A DNA stretch of 64,000 nt from Jaltomata sinuosa. Lineage: Eukaryota > Streptophyta > Magnoliopsida > Solanales > Solanaceae. The translations under genes and the position numbers were made by a program. The notes below the pieces were generated by a model. The model had not been told where the DNA came from, did not search any database, and saw only the letters and a program-made list of their open reading frames with translations. Shown one piece after another: positions 11,241 through 23,500 of this stretch (positions within the stretch are counted from its first letter, which is position 1; every line of letters begins with the position of its first letter). The stretch covers positions 62,001-126,000 of the forward strand of contig QJPP01007253.1 of the NCBI GenBank assembly GCA_003996215.1. Reading direction: 5' to 3'.

Positions 11241-13425
11241 CACCTTAATCTTGTTGACATCTAGTTCCTTTGTAAACTATAAGACATTCCATGGAGCCAT
11301 CTAGTCATAACTTACATGTGAGTCTATTCCTGCTAGTTCCAAGTGACTCTAGTTTTACATCTACCCATATTCCTCTATTTCCTTTGAAGTCTATGTAACT
11401 CGGTTGTCCTTCCCTTTATTCCCTAGAAAATCTCCCCCTATATATTTTTGAACATAAGAACTGGACGCTCTTTAGATCAATCTATTTAATTATTTACCAG
11501 GACACTGATAGAGAAAAATACTTTATAAGCTTCTTACTGGGGTGGCAGGTTGAAACCGTCCTGTCTCTATTGTTATCAAGTGCCAACTCAACATCTAGTA
11601 GCTCATGTAGATTTGATGGACTGATGAACAAGCGGGATGCCGAGGACACTATAGCCAGAGAACTCTTGTATAATACGTACTTATGGATTCATCTCATGGT
11701 CTCCCCCTATCATCTAAAGATCAGCCATTTTTGGCTTAACGACTGAAGTCCAACCAGGCTTGGTGGAAATGCTACGACATCACAACAAATAGGGGCAGTC
11801 CAACCCATTTTCCCTTTAGTTAAACTACAATCGACAAACTTATGATGAACTTGTATCATGTGAACACAAGCATGTAGCCATCCCTCACTTAGGGAAATAA
11901 GCCAATAAGCTTCGTCAATATATCTTATGACATTCTTAGTCGGTTGTGAGCAATTTACACACCTTTATACATACACTCTCTCCCTTTTTGCTATGATGAT
12001 GAGGGTGCTCTCCTTGGCACCGCATTGAACCAATGTATCCTTTATAAACAGGGTTCTCCAATTTTCCTGCTAACTTTGGGAATATCAAAATCAAGATTAG
12101 AAATTTTTAACAGATAAGATCAAGAATCATTGGGTGTCAAAACTCACATCGGCAAATATTATTTCTCGTATTACATCACTATTGGCTACTGAGAGTAGAG
12201 AATCATTCCTCTATAACTTCCTCTATCCCTTAAAAGAGTTGTACTCTAACTAGTAGTTCTATTCTATGTGCATACGTAGTTTGAATTATTTAGATAGTGT
12301 TCTAGTATATTTCAAATATAACAACTATTCTCTTATGAACAATTAACTGATACCCTGGCTCCTGCTACTCTGGGCACTTTGATAAATCTTAGTTTATATC
12401 TAACCCCTCGATATTCTTTAATTCTAACCTTTGGTCGCCTATTTAATCCCTTTAACCCCACCACAAGTCACAATGAGGGGACATCTCTACATATCTATTC
12501 TTATGATAAGAAAAAAATACGTATTCCCGAGCTTGCTAATCATAGAAGGACTCACATAGTTCATTACTTAATCGGGTTAATCGAATACTTGTATTCTATG
12601 GAAATCACCTATGTACTCACCTGGGTATGTCTAATAAAATATTTAGGCATTGTCGGCCAACTAGGGGTATCTCTAGTTATCACTGATGGCATATTTACCT
12701 AACAATCCAAGATATTATCACATCTTTAACTTATAAGGAGTCAATTCGATCGCCCCAATTCTTAACATATACATTATCCGAAGCTTCAAGGTATATCACC
12801 AAAAAGGTACTGAACATCTTTCAAATCCTTGGATCCTATAAGAATAGGAGGGATCAAATGGAAAAGTTGTCGTACTTGAAAGCCAATTGTATTCTCCTGC
12901 AAAACTTATCGGGAGATGTCACTTCCTGTTTATAGGTGGATGACCCTTAACTAAGTGATCATATGAGTAATTCCCTCTTGGGTCCTTCTTAGGCAAAATA
13001 GGATATAACACCAATGTAACTATAATGGCATAGAGGACATGAATCTTTGTAGGCCTTTCATCTATAAGCAACTGCGAATTTGCAAGATCAGACTCATGAA
13101 GATATCCTGAGCTCAAGTCTTAGTCTCTATGTGACCGGTGATTAATAGCTGGAAACTGCCTCATTTGCATATATTTGTATTGGGCCTTTGGCCTGATCTA
13201 AAGATGTTATTAATAGACAAGATTTATATAACAATTAAGCAGAGTGTGAATCAGAAGCAACTTCTTATGACATAAATCTGTCGCACGATCTAGATCGTAA
13301 AAGAAGGTCACAATTCCTAAATGCCCAAGCAGTTCCCCCATTATAAATGTGGTGCACAATATAACCATAAGTGAGCCTCTACTAGACACGGCTTCATAGA
13401 CTCCCAAGGACACCTTGAACCTAGT

Positions 13426-13437
13426 GCTCTAATACCA
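13426..13437 (-). other. Primer binding site of the LARD-like element
   Basis: The minus strand reads TGGTATTAGAGC, one base from the usual plant initiator-Met-tRNA primer site TGGTATCAGAGC. It lies 4 nt inside the right LTR, which makes that LTR the 5' LTR. Confidence 0.85.
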
Positions 13438-13441
13438 CTTT

Positions 13442-16384
13442 TGTCACGTTTCAAGACTAGACATGGCGGACAAGGACCTTATGAGCACATATTATACCAT
13501 TGACATGTACTAAGTGGAAGAATTACTACTCATAAGATGATATTAAAAGAATATGCATAACAATATTGTCCAGGCTTTACAACTGCAATAGATAACTGGA
13601 ACTATAACTACACATAATAATTTTATATTGTCTATGAAGCCTCTAATAGAATCTGTAACTATACAATGGCAGATGGTCAAGCTAGGGCCTCGACATATTC
13701 AAATTATAGCTATAAGTACAAATAAAAAGTACTAGACATCTATTTGCTCCAGATAAAAAGGGAGCTCACCAACTGCTTTGCGGAATAGGTAGTGGGTACC
13801 TAACATGGGAGTCTGCTAACCTGTATACCTGACTCTGCATTTACAAAAATGCAGTGCCCCCAAATATAGGGACGTCAATACATATGAAATATGTACTGGT
13901 ATGTAAAGAGACAGAATAACAAGTAGACAAGATTGGATGCTCATGTGAATCAGATATCAAGATGAAGGACCTATGAGCATACAAGTAACAAATATACAAT
14001 ATGAAACGATGGCCTATGTGCTAGTCTTATTGGCATATCATACTTCAAGTATTAGAGACGAGCAACTAGGGACAAAGTTTATTAGAACTCTAGTATGAAT
14101 TATATAAATAACCTTATTAGCTTATGTATGTGTCCCAAAGCTACTTTTTATTATAAGCCACTTAGAAATTTGCCTAGATGATATCCTATTCGTATGTCAA
14201 GTAGAAATGATCAAGTGATGGCCTACCGAAGATGATCCAGATCACGTGTAAGATATATGTTGCTAAATTACTTATTGCTATGATTTTATATATATAACGA
14301 TAATCGTGGTCTGATATGAGGTACGCCTTTGAGGGCTCACTATAAGGGTCTGCCCGCAGGCCACATGTGCCATGTATTGGCTCAAGTCAGGGGAAACTAG
14401 TGCATGACATTTCAGCTGACTCCAAATATAAATAATGCCACAAGGGCGGGTACGCCACAATATCCGGACTCATTATAAGGGTCTGGTCTCAATCCTGTGC
14501 ACAGAATAGCGTCGCGCGAGTGTGTCAAGTAAAACCTATGAATACCCACCCATCGCGAAGAGTAACTTATCAAGTGATGCCTTAAAGACCTATGGCGAGT
14601 AGATTAGGATAAGGATCATTTAACTACTAATGTGGTAATCTCTATTCGGCAACTAATTTCCTTAAATAATATATCAAGCTATTCAAGTGCTAGCTCTTTA
14701 TTTTATCTCATATTTATGCCGCTATGTGATCAAATATGCTAGTGCAACTATATATGGCTGATTATCCTAGTTTATAACACATTACATATATACCATATGA
14801 CTTCCAGTAGTTTCAAGTAAAATACATTTACGATCATGCAAAATATTATGAGAACCCGACTCGAAGGAGTAATATGAATATGGTGACTTCAACAAAGAGA
14901 TGTACGAAGTACAAAGAGAAGTAATTTCAAATGAAAAGAGCGTGTAGGTATTTCGGCCATGCTAGGCATGTAATATGTGTTTGACATGTAGAAAAATAAA
15001 GGCTCTATTCACATATATAGAGTAGACTAAGTTAACTTTTTGGAAGAAATAAATGACTAAAGGTCGTACCTTAACGACGAAAGAGGTTTTAGCTTACATA
15101 CCTTTGACACCTTCCTAGCTAATCATACCACCATGAGTCCCAACAAGTTAACATACTGGGTGTAGCCTTTACATAGTCGATCATTAGCTTTCATCATCCA
15201 GTAGGCAACCAATTAACTATAAAAATAATACATATATATTCATTAATAACCCGTAGGTTCGTCTAATGAATCACTCTAGTGTTCTTCACGTATGCTCACA
15301 ACTAACCAAACTTCTTACCAATTCTTTTAGAGCGAATTCTCTACTTTTCCAACTTACAAAATTCAATATCAAATTTGCTCAATTTGTAGGAATTCCCAAA
15401 AATATCACCTTATCAGTAATTTCATCATTTTTCCTCTTTCAAGAACCATAAAATTGATCAATACCCACTTCAAGAGCTAGTGTCCAAAAATTCAAATTAA
15501 ATACCCCAAATACTCATCCATAATCACATTCGAGAGTAGGACAAGGAATTTACCTCTTGGAGTTCAATCCTAACTTTAACTTTGAAATCGATTCTTGAAA
15601 ATTTCTCGAGGTTGTCACAAAAATCATTTAATTTGTAAGGAACTTCTGCTTGGTCTAAGCCTCCACGCCACCACCAACAAGCTTCACCTTATTCTTGTTA
15701 CTTGACACTTGTCAAATAGTAGTTATTGCTACTGCTGTAATTTGCCGAACAAAAAGACCCAGAACATGGGTTTATAGAAGACCCCAAATTATAATCCTTG
15801 TGCTCATTAATAGAGATTGTCCCACTAGTCTATATTTCCTCTATGATAAGTATTGAATACTACTTTTGAAGTACCCTGCACTTGCTGCCAGCACACATAA
15901 TAAGTGCACAATATTTCTATTTTTAAAAGAATATAAGAGTTTAACCCTTTTCTACTAAGTCTCTTCTTTTTCCTTTTGGGGCCCACGGCTAATTGTGCTA
16001 ATATTTTTCCTTCTTAGACCCATGAATAATGCTTGTATAGTATTAAAATCACACACAAATATTGCCATATTAGTAATCAAATCCCAAAAAAAAGTGATTA
16101 TCATCTCACTATTTTCATATCTATCTCGATCGTATTAAACACTAGGATTCATATCTCAATCATATTATATAATTTTCCACTTGTCTTGACCCGAGGGCTC
16201 TCCTTAGAATTCGTATAACTTCCCTTTCACCTCGTATCCTCCTTATCATGCTCTAATGATACTATAATAATTTGTAGCTTCGCTAAACACGCCCAATGAT
16301 ATGCCCAACCGTATTAACGTGTTTAATGTATGAAGCTTAATTCGGATTTTTTTTTTGAGGTACTATATTTTTCTAGGCGCTACA
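13442..16384 (-). repeat. LARD-like element 5' LTR
   Basis: The partner of 6403-9346, and the 5' LTR because the primer site is beside it. Its outer end (ggcgctaca on the plus strand) joins the interrupted copia RNase H sequence at 16385. Confidence 0.9.
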
Positions 16385-16690
16385 ATCTGCAACTTATTGC
16401 TGAGTGTTAACATAAACAGTTTTAACCCTGCTGCCAGTTGAATAGCAGATTTACTATCACTCAAGATTGTGACAGGCATTTGTATAGGCACTCCTAATTT
16501 AGTAAATAATCCAAGTAACCAGGTAACCTCTGCAACAGCTGATGCCATACTTCTATACTCAGCTTTATCTCTGGAAATAGTATATTATTTCTTGGACTTC
16601 CAAGAGATTAGTGACTCTCTAAACTTCACAACATACCCTATAATAGACCTTCTGGTATTAGGACAAGCAACCCAATCAGAATCACACTAG
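16385..16690 (-). pseudogene. Copia RNase H domain, broken
   Basis: Minus-strand translation shows copia RNase H features: an acidic start motif (SDWVACPNTRRS), a Ser-Trp-Lys-Ser-Lys segment, the Glu-containing run AEYRSMASAVAEVTW and the Asp-containing TILSDSKSAIQLAA. Just after SAIQLAA, the stretch that normally leads to the C-terminal part is missing. The reading resumes in another frame with an in-frame stop before the sequence is cut by the LARD-like insertion. The remaining C-terminal piece is at 6306-6402. Confidence 0.85.
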
Positions 16691-17768
16691 CATGTTAAGA
16701 TGGATGTTGATTGACCTTTCAACCACACCCCTTGACCAACAGTACCTTTTAGATATCTAACCACCCTTGTGGTTGCATCCCAGTGAGACTTCTTAGGAAG
16801 TTGCATGAATTGACTGAGGGTTTGAACTGCATAGCTGATGTCAGGTCTAGTAATGGTGGCATATAAGAGTTTGCCAATTGGTCTTTGATATGCAGTTACA
16901 TCATGAAGCACAGCATCTCCAACAACACCAGTGGCTTAATTATAATCCACTGAAGTAAGCTTCAGATTAGATTCCATGGGAGTGGATGCAGGTTTGACAC
17001 CACTTAAGCATGTATCAGAGATTAGCTCTAAAATGTACTTCCTTTGATTCAGGACAATGCCATCCTTGGATCTTAGAACCTCAATACCCAAGAAAAACCT
17101 GAGTTCACCTAGATCCTTAAGCTTGAATTTCTGATGTAGTACCTGTTTTGCTTCAACAATCATTTATGTGCTACTCCCGGTAATGAGCAAATCATCAACA
17201 TAGACTAATACTATTACTAAGTCTGTATCCTGCTTGAGAGTAAAGAGAGAATAATCATGTGCACTTTGAACAAAACCAGCAGCTAATAGAGCATTAGTCA
17301 GCTTTATGTTCCATTGTCTAGAAGCCTGCTTCAACCCATATAAGGACTTAAGTAATTGCATACTTTAGTTTTCCCTGGCTTCTTGAACCCTTCTGGTAAC
17401 TCCGTGTACACTTCTTCATCTAGATCACCTTGTAAAAAGGCATTATATATATCCATTTGAAACAACTTCTATCCTTTTGACACAGCCAAAGCAATAACAC
17501 ACCTTACTGTCACCATCTTTGCAACAGGTGAAAAAGTGTCATGATAATCCAAACCCTCATGTTGGCTATACCCTTTTGCCACTAGCTTTGCCTTGAATCT
17601 CTCCACCTCACCATTAGCTTGGTATTTGATCTTGTATACCCATTTTGAGCCAATTGTATCCTTGCCCTGTGGTAGATCAACTAGAAACCAAGTCTTGTTG
17701 TCCTCAAGGGCATGTATCTCCAGTTGCATAGCTTGGATCCATCTGTTATTTTTCACAGCTTCTCTGAA
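16691..17768 (-). pseudogene. Copia reverse transcriptase, broken
   Basis: The RT begins near 17768 on the minus strand. It shows WVYKIKYQANGEVERFKAKLVAKGYSQ-like palm/finger sequence (written here only as a location guide), a first catalytic Asp in QMDIYNAFLQGD at about 17450 and the YVDD motif at 17191-17202, with 'SLYGLKQASRQW' before it. A nonsense codon at 17467-17469 precedes QMDIYNAFL, a frame change lies near 17365, and further stops follow 17164 and 16936. The connecting segment towards RNase H (ITRPDISYAV, VRYLKGT) is recognisable at 16690-16911. Confidence 0.9.
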
Positions 17769-19197
17769 GTGTTTGGGCTCTTGTAAGCTAGCTAACTTGG
17801 TGAGATAGCTATGATATGAAGGAGTAATGTGATCATATGAGAGATGGTTAGTCATGGGATATCTGGTACTGCTTTGACCTTTACTAGTAGTAGCATAGTC
17901 TTTCATCCAGACTGGCTGCTTAGTAGGTCTGTTGGTCTTTCTAGGAGGAGGAACTGCAACTTCATTAGTAGTTTCTACTCTCAATGGTGATGTTATAGGA
18001 ATTGGTGATCCTTGAGGTATGTTATCATCAGAAAGCATCTTATCTGGTATAGGTACATGAACACTACTGTCACCATGAGAAGGATCCCTCTCATCATTCT
18101 CTGAAGGATTACTCTCATTTTCAGGCATCAGCTCTAGTACCTCCTCTAGTGGAGAACCTGTCATAGTGGTAATCTCAGTATCTAACTTGGTCTGAGCAAA
18201 AGGAAACAAACCCTCCTTGAAAACCACATCTCTACTCATAAAAAATTTCATTGAGTGAATGGCCAGGAGCACATAGCCTTTCTGTAACTCTGAGTATCCC
18301 ATCAAAATAGCAGGAACAACTCTCTCTGAAAACTTGTCACCTTTTGGAAGAGTAGATGCATAACATAGACATCCTATGACTCTTAAGTGAGATAACATTG
18401 GTTCGCTTGTATGCAACACCTCATATGGACTCTTACCAGCAAGAGTAGAAGAAGGTAGTCTATTTATCAAGTATACAGTAGCTTTTATGCAATAACCCTA
18501 AAATCTAATGGGCATGCTTGACTGAAATCTGATAGCCCTAGCTATATTAAGAATCTGTCTATGCTTCCTCTCAACCATATCATTTTGTTGTGGTGTGTGA
18601 GGACAACTACTTTGATGTAGAATACCTAAATGTTGGAATAATTCCGTGCATTGAGAATTAAAAAATTCAGTCCCATTGTCAGACCTGATCACCTTAACAT
18701 GAGCACCAAACTGAGTTTTGATCATTAAGAAGAAATCTTTGATGGCTACAATGGTTTCAAACTTCAATTGCAGTAAATGAACCCATACAAATATGTTATA
18801 GTCATCTACCACAGTTAGAAAGTAGTACTTCCTATCTATAGTAAAGATCTTATAAGGTCCCCACAGATCTATATGTACAACATCAAACCTCATACATGCT
18901 CTAGAATTACTGACAGGAAATAAAAAGTCTAGTCTGCTTTGCTAGTGGACAGATAGGACAACTGCTAAGTACCTTATCATCTTTATTGCTTTGAACTAGA
19001 TTTAAAGACTTCATGATCTGAGGAGAAGGATGACCAAGTCTCTTATGCTATAAGCTTGCAGCTTGCATCTTCACCTCTGCAAGCATCTTGGTTTCTGAAC
19101 CGGTGCATCCTTCTTGCTGCTTTATTCCAAACTCATTTCTGAATATGTACAAGTCACCATCTTCCTTACTAATTCCCTTCACCCTACCACTGAAGAG
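17769..19197 (-). pseudogene. Copia pre-integrase and integrase, broken
   Basis: From high to low coordinates there is first a remnant with GRVKGISKEDGDLYIF, then the GAG-pre-integrase motif HKRLGHPSPQIMKSL. The core follows, with the three acidic residues in HIDLWGPY, RSDNGTEF and VERKHR (18498-18893). After a stop at about 18495 comes INRLPSSTLAGKSPYEVLH and a long, poorly conserved C-terminal region up to the reverse transcriptase. The core triad residues are present, but stops separate the pieces and the frame differs from that of gag. Confidence 0.88.
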
Positions 19198-20395
19198 GTC
19201 CTGTCATGTTAACCTGTTTTGTCTCCTGCACATCCTTGTTCAGCAGATTCAATATTTGTTTATACTTTTCTTCTGTGAATGCTTGTCCTTTTGCTAGAAA
19301 TGGTCTGTTTGCATCTTGACTAGTTGAGGCCAGAGCTCTAGATATGTTGTTTGTTGATGGTTGTGCTCCATATCCGCCCAAGCTGGCATGTCCTTGGTTG
19401 CCATATCCATTTGTACTGCCTCCAGCATTGTTAGATTGACCATATCCACCCAAGTTAGCATGTCCGTGGTTGTTATATCCATTGAAACTGCCACCAACAT
19501 TGTTAGATTGAGGATGGCCTCTAGTACCTCTCAAACCTCCATTATTTCCTCCATAGTTACCTTTCTTCCTTTGCTTCCAATCAGTAGGATATCCAATTAA
19601 CTTGTAACAATTCTCTTTGGTGTGTCCAGTAAAGTGACAATACTCACATTTTCTTCCTTTGTATTGCTCTCTTCCTTGGTTCCTATTAACATTCATCACA
19701 ACTGGTTCCACCTTCTCAACTACATTTACCATGCATGCTGAATGTTGTATTTCATCTTCAACTATCATATCATAAACTTTATTTAGGGAAGGAGTAACAC
19801 CTTTTAACAGTTTCTGCCTTCTAGCTTGATCATAGGAATCATTCAGACCACTCAGAAATTGAATGAGCCTCATTTGAGCTAAATGCTCTATGTAATCCTT
19901 AGACTGTGGACAAGCACATCCAGGAAAAGGAACTACAGCATCATATTCACTCCAAAGTGTCTTCAACTTAGTAAAGTAATGCGAAACAGAGTCTGTTCCT
20001 TGTGAAAGTGTAGTGATATCTTTGTGAAGTTGATAGATATGTATTCGATTCACTTTATCAAACCTCTCTTTCAGATTTGCCTAAACTGAAAAAGCGCTAG
20101 TAGCATATACAACACCACTAAGGAGTTCATCACTTACAATGTTCATTAGCTATGATAGAACGATGGCATTGCACGTTTCCCACTGCTCGTGTAGCTCATC
20201 TCTGTACAATCCTCTTGTGCAAGCTCCAGTTACAAAACCATACTTTCTCTTCCCCAAAAGTGTGATCCTCATTGATCTACTCCAGATCCCATAATTCTCT
20301 GTTTCAGTCAACTTTATGGGAATCAAAACAGCTCTTGAAGTGTCTGATGGACCAATGTATAATGGATCATTTTGATCGATCTTAAAAGCCGCCAT
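19184..20395 (-). pseudogene. Copia gag, interrupted by two nonsense codons
   Basis: One reading frame runs from the ATG at 20395 (start MAAFKIDQNDPLYIGPSD) to about 19184. It is interrupted by stops near 20150 and 20083, but the frame is otherwise kept. It shows the copia gag fold region (IHIYQLHKDITTLSQGTDSV at the start of the second piece) and a CCHC zinc knuckle C-E-Y-C-x4-H-x4-C at about 19650. A Gly/Asn-rich repeat of 'GGYGQSNNAGGS'-like units follows between about 19340 and 19560. Gag normally packages the element RNA. The N-terminal start is supported by its position just inside the primer site. Confidence 0.88.
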
Positions 20396-20480
20396 TTCTG
20401 TAACTTGAAAGCAGATTTCTAATGATTTATAAACAATCTGAGCTCGTCTTTAATTCTAACCTATACAGACAGTATCGACT

Positions 20481-20492
20481 GCTCTGATACCA
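20481..20492 (-). other. Copia primer binding site
   Basis: The minus strand reads TGGTATCAGAGC, an exact match to the plant initiator-Met-tRNA primer site. It abuts the LTR start at 20493 with no gap, as is usual for copia elements. Confidence 0.92.
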
Positions 20493-20525
20493 TGTGAAAA
20501 GTAGCTCTAATTCTAGAACGCCATT
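20493..20525 (-). repeat. Copia 5' LTR, inner fragment
   Basis: These 33 bp match the first 33 bp of the left LTR (5950-5982) with one substitution, then stop at the CCATT duplication. The rest of this LTR is at 25303-25612. Confidence 0.9.
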
Positions 20526-23500
20526 TGTCGCGCCCTATTTTGAACTGGCCAAACTATATTTGCAACATCCGGCTCTTCTACCTGTTTTTTTTTTAAAAAA
20601 AAGGGTTTAGAGTCGCCACCTAATCTTTTTTGGAAAAATTAGAAAAACCATTTGTTAATGTAAAACTCTGTTTTTAGTCTGCGAAAACCGATGAAATTCT
20701 AGGTAAGAGTTTTGGTTACTCGAGGGGAAGGTATTAAGCATCCCTCAGAGCCTATCCGAAGATAGTCCTTAAAACTTAGCTTTAGAAAAATATTTAGGGA
20801 TATTTGTTTAGCATTACTTATTAAAAGAAAAATATTTTTTAGAGGATGTAATTTTAAATAAAAAAAAGTAAATTAAAATCATTTCTTGTATCTAAAAGAG
20901 AGTATGAGGTATATAAAAGTAAAAAAATATATATGTATACAAAGCGGTATAAGATGTAAATATAATTTAAAGAGTAAAAATATAATATTTTAAAATAGTA
21001 TAATATATAAAAGTGTAGTAGAGTATATATGCATGTAAATAATATATGTGTAGTAATTTTAAAAAAATAGTGTGCATAAAGAGTATGTATACAATGTTTA
21101 ATAAAATAATAACTTATCAACATGTGTATATGTAGTAAAAAATAGTATGTGGTAATAATAGGTGTAGATATGCGTGTATGTAAAATAGTATGAGTGTAAA
21201 AAAAAATATATATGTATGTCAATATGCTCGTATGTATGTATGTAAAAATAAGTATATGTACAATACGAAATAATATAATTGTAATAAATATGTGTGGTAA
21301 AATATATAGAATATAATGGCGATGTAAAAAATATGTTTGTAAAAATAATAATACATATACCTCATACTTGCAATTTTTCTTTTGGAGGATAATCTGAAAT
21401 GAAATAACTGCGGGTCAAAATTTTATGCAAATAATATTAGTAAAAACTACGTCGACAATCCGTTTTAGCAAAATTTGATAAGCAGATAAAAAAAAATCAT
21501 TTTTTAGCTGCTCATTTCTAAGTTCTTTGCCTGACGAATGTAGAAATAACTAATAGTGGAAGAAACGCGATATTTTTAATAAGAAAGGTACAGCTCCCAA
21601 ATTTTATGAATGACAAGAAAGATATGTCTTTTTTATTTTTCTAAAGTAACCTTGTGTTAGAAAATGGTGACATGATAATTGTTATTTTTTTTTAAAGAAA
21701 ACAATAAACACTTAATACTTAAGGAGAGGGAGAATCCACAAAGGTGGCTATGAGCCTGTACGAAATCACACAAAGGCACATACAAAGTTAGCAAATAACA
21801 ATGTCAACATTAATAATAAATATAAAGGACGGAGAGAACTAAGAAATGTTGGGTTCTTTGAGAGCCCAACTCCTAATACTTGACTCCGAATGCGCGTGTA
21901 GTCTCCTAATAGCTGTTGACCCAAAAGTTTTTGGGTCATAAATGAGTTTCAAAATGAGAACTCCAGCCCTCCGGTCGTGCCATGAAACAAAGAAAGAGTA
22001 AGGAAATTAGAGGCTAATCAAACACTTGAAAAGACAACAACATATTAACAAAAATATATTTAACCAACTAATATAGAAAAGATGTGATCCTTTACTGACA
22101 CAGGCCCCTTTATAAATATAAAGGATCAAGCCATTGTAATAAATCAGAATTACATAGTCACTGAGATGCCCAAGTTGATAATTATCAACCCTTATTTACC
22201 GCTGCAAACAAACCATCACAAAGCTTGTACCGTGTTTGAGAGTAAATTTTGTAAGTAGTTTTTTTTCATAGAGATATAAGAAATGACAAGATATATTTCT
22301 AAAAAAAATCTTCTTTTTTTTTCATACTTAGTAGAAAACTGGAAAAATAAAGGAGAGGTAAACATGCTATCTTACTCTTCCCAATAAAATCACTCATCTT
22401 TCATAACTGCCCAATTGTAATAGCCATATTTCACATTCGTATACTTAGTAAAGCCAACAAACAAGATTAGTTTCTAAAGGAAAGTTAAGAATTTAACCAA
22501 TTTTTGCTCGTGTTGGCAGATTCTTAGCCATTTTTGAACTATCAAAATCCAAACAAGGACACCACCCCATTGAGTTGTTTATACAAGTTCAAACTCACTC
22601 GACTAATACAATTTACATAACCAACTAAGGAAGCAAGAAAGGGAGCGGTTGGGGTTCATGTAAATGGTTCAAACAAGATGGAACACTACACCATAATTTT
22701 GTAGGCATAAACTTATTACGTTAATAATACTATCCTTTCCAGTTAGCTTTTCAATTTCAGAAAAATTGTCGAGGAAGGAGACAAGTTTTAGTTTAGTTCT
22801 CAAGAGATTACACCTTTCGAATAACTAAATCAAACCTTAAGACTGAACATCACATGCTTTAACAGGAAGAAAACAGTCCTACGTGTGAGCTGGTACCATA
22901 CTCTTCATCCAACTTAATCAACTTAAAGCTAGGTGATCAATATATATATATGCAAGCCTTTAGACGATTACACATGTGTATATACAATCTTCTCGAAGTT
23001 ATAGCTACAGCCCGCTAACCTCAAACTTTGGAAGCCAAATTAATACCATCTTTTACTCGTATGAAGTGATTTAAATTAGTACAACTCCTAACCATACCAC
23101 AAACTTGTTCAAACTGATTAGAATTTACCTTAACAGTGAATTCTCAAGCTTATTTAATCATGTTCAAGACCCAAGTTACAACTTCTATATTCACGTCATA
23201 TAAATCAAACAAAACTAGCAAACTTCAAACATATAGTGAATCTCAAACACATGGTTAATCACCTCTCAAAGATTAAAACTTGTAAAGCCTCTTTCATGCT
23301 AAGGTAGAAGTAGAAAAATCTCATTTTAAGTAAACGACTTAGTTAAAGGCATAACCAAACAATTGACGACGTTGTTCCAGTGTTCAAGCAAAAGGGAGGC
23401 AGATTACTATACTTGAAGTTTTAAGCCTTTTAAAGACCTTTTCATGCTAAGATGAAGGTCTGCTCGTATCATACAAACAAGCAGAGACATAGGTAGGCCA

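Larger units (their letters stand above)
9347..13441 (-). other. Internal non-coding region of the LARD-like element
   Basis: About 4.1 kb without gag, protease, integrase or reverse transcriptase similarity on either strand. 10130-11240 is AT-rich and built from recurring short words (see separate entry). 11250-13420 is more complex sequence with scattered short open frames; the longest is 107 codons on the plus strand (12379-12702), antisense to the element and unlike any family I know. Intact priming sites with no coding capacity are the signature of a large retrotransposon derivative. Confidence 0.75.
6403..16384 (-). mobile_element. Large non-coding LTR retrotransposon (LARD-like), 9.98 kb
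   Basis: Two LTRs of almost equal length (6403-9346, 2944 bp; 13442-16384, 2943 bp) flank a 4.1-kb internal region with no gag or pol similarity that I can see. On the minus strand the LTR begins TGTAGCGCC and ends in GTGACA or a close form. The primer site (13426-13437) and a polypurine tract (about 9347-9360) are both in place, so it looks like a parasite mobilised by another element's enzymes. The insertion site shows a near-perfect 5-bp duplication (ATATG/ATCTG). LTR identity looks mid-90s per cent by eye, lower at the outer end. The end motifs and the 4-nt gap before the primer site resemble chromodomain gypsy elements, which could be the helper. Confidence 0.88.

Noticed and set aside
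12379..12702. 107-codon plus-strand frame in the LARD-like internal region
   Set aside because: It is antisense to the element and low-complexity in feel, with no recognisable family. A frame of this length is expected by chance in 4 kb.
20854..21222. 122-codon minus-strand frame rich in Tyr, Ile, Leu and His
   Set aside because: The composition comes from ata/tac-type repeats on AT-rich DNA; it looks like low-complexity read-through, not a protein.
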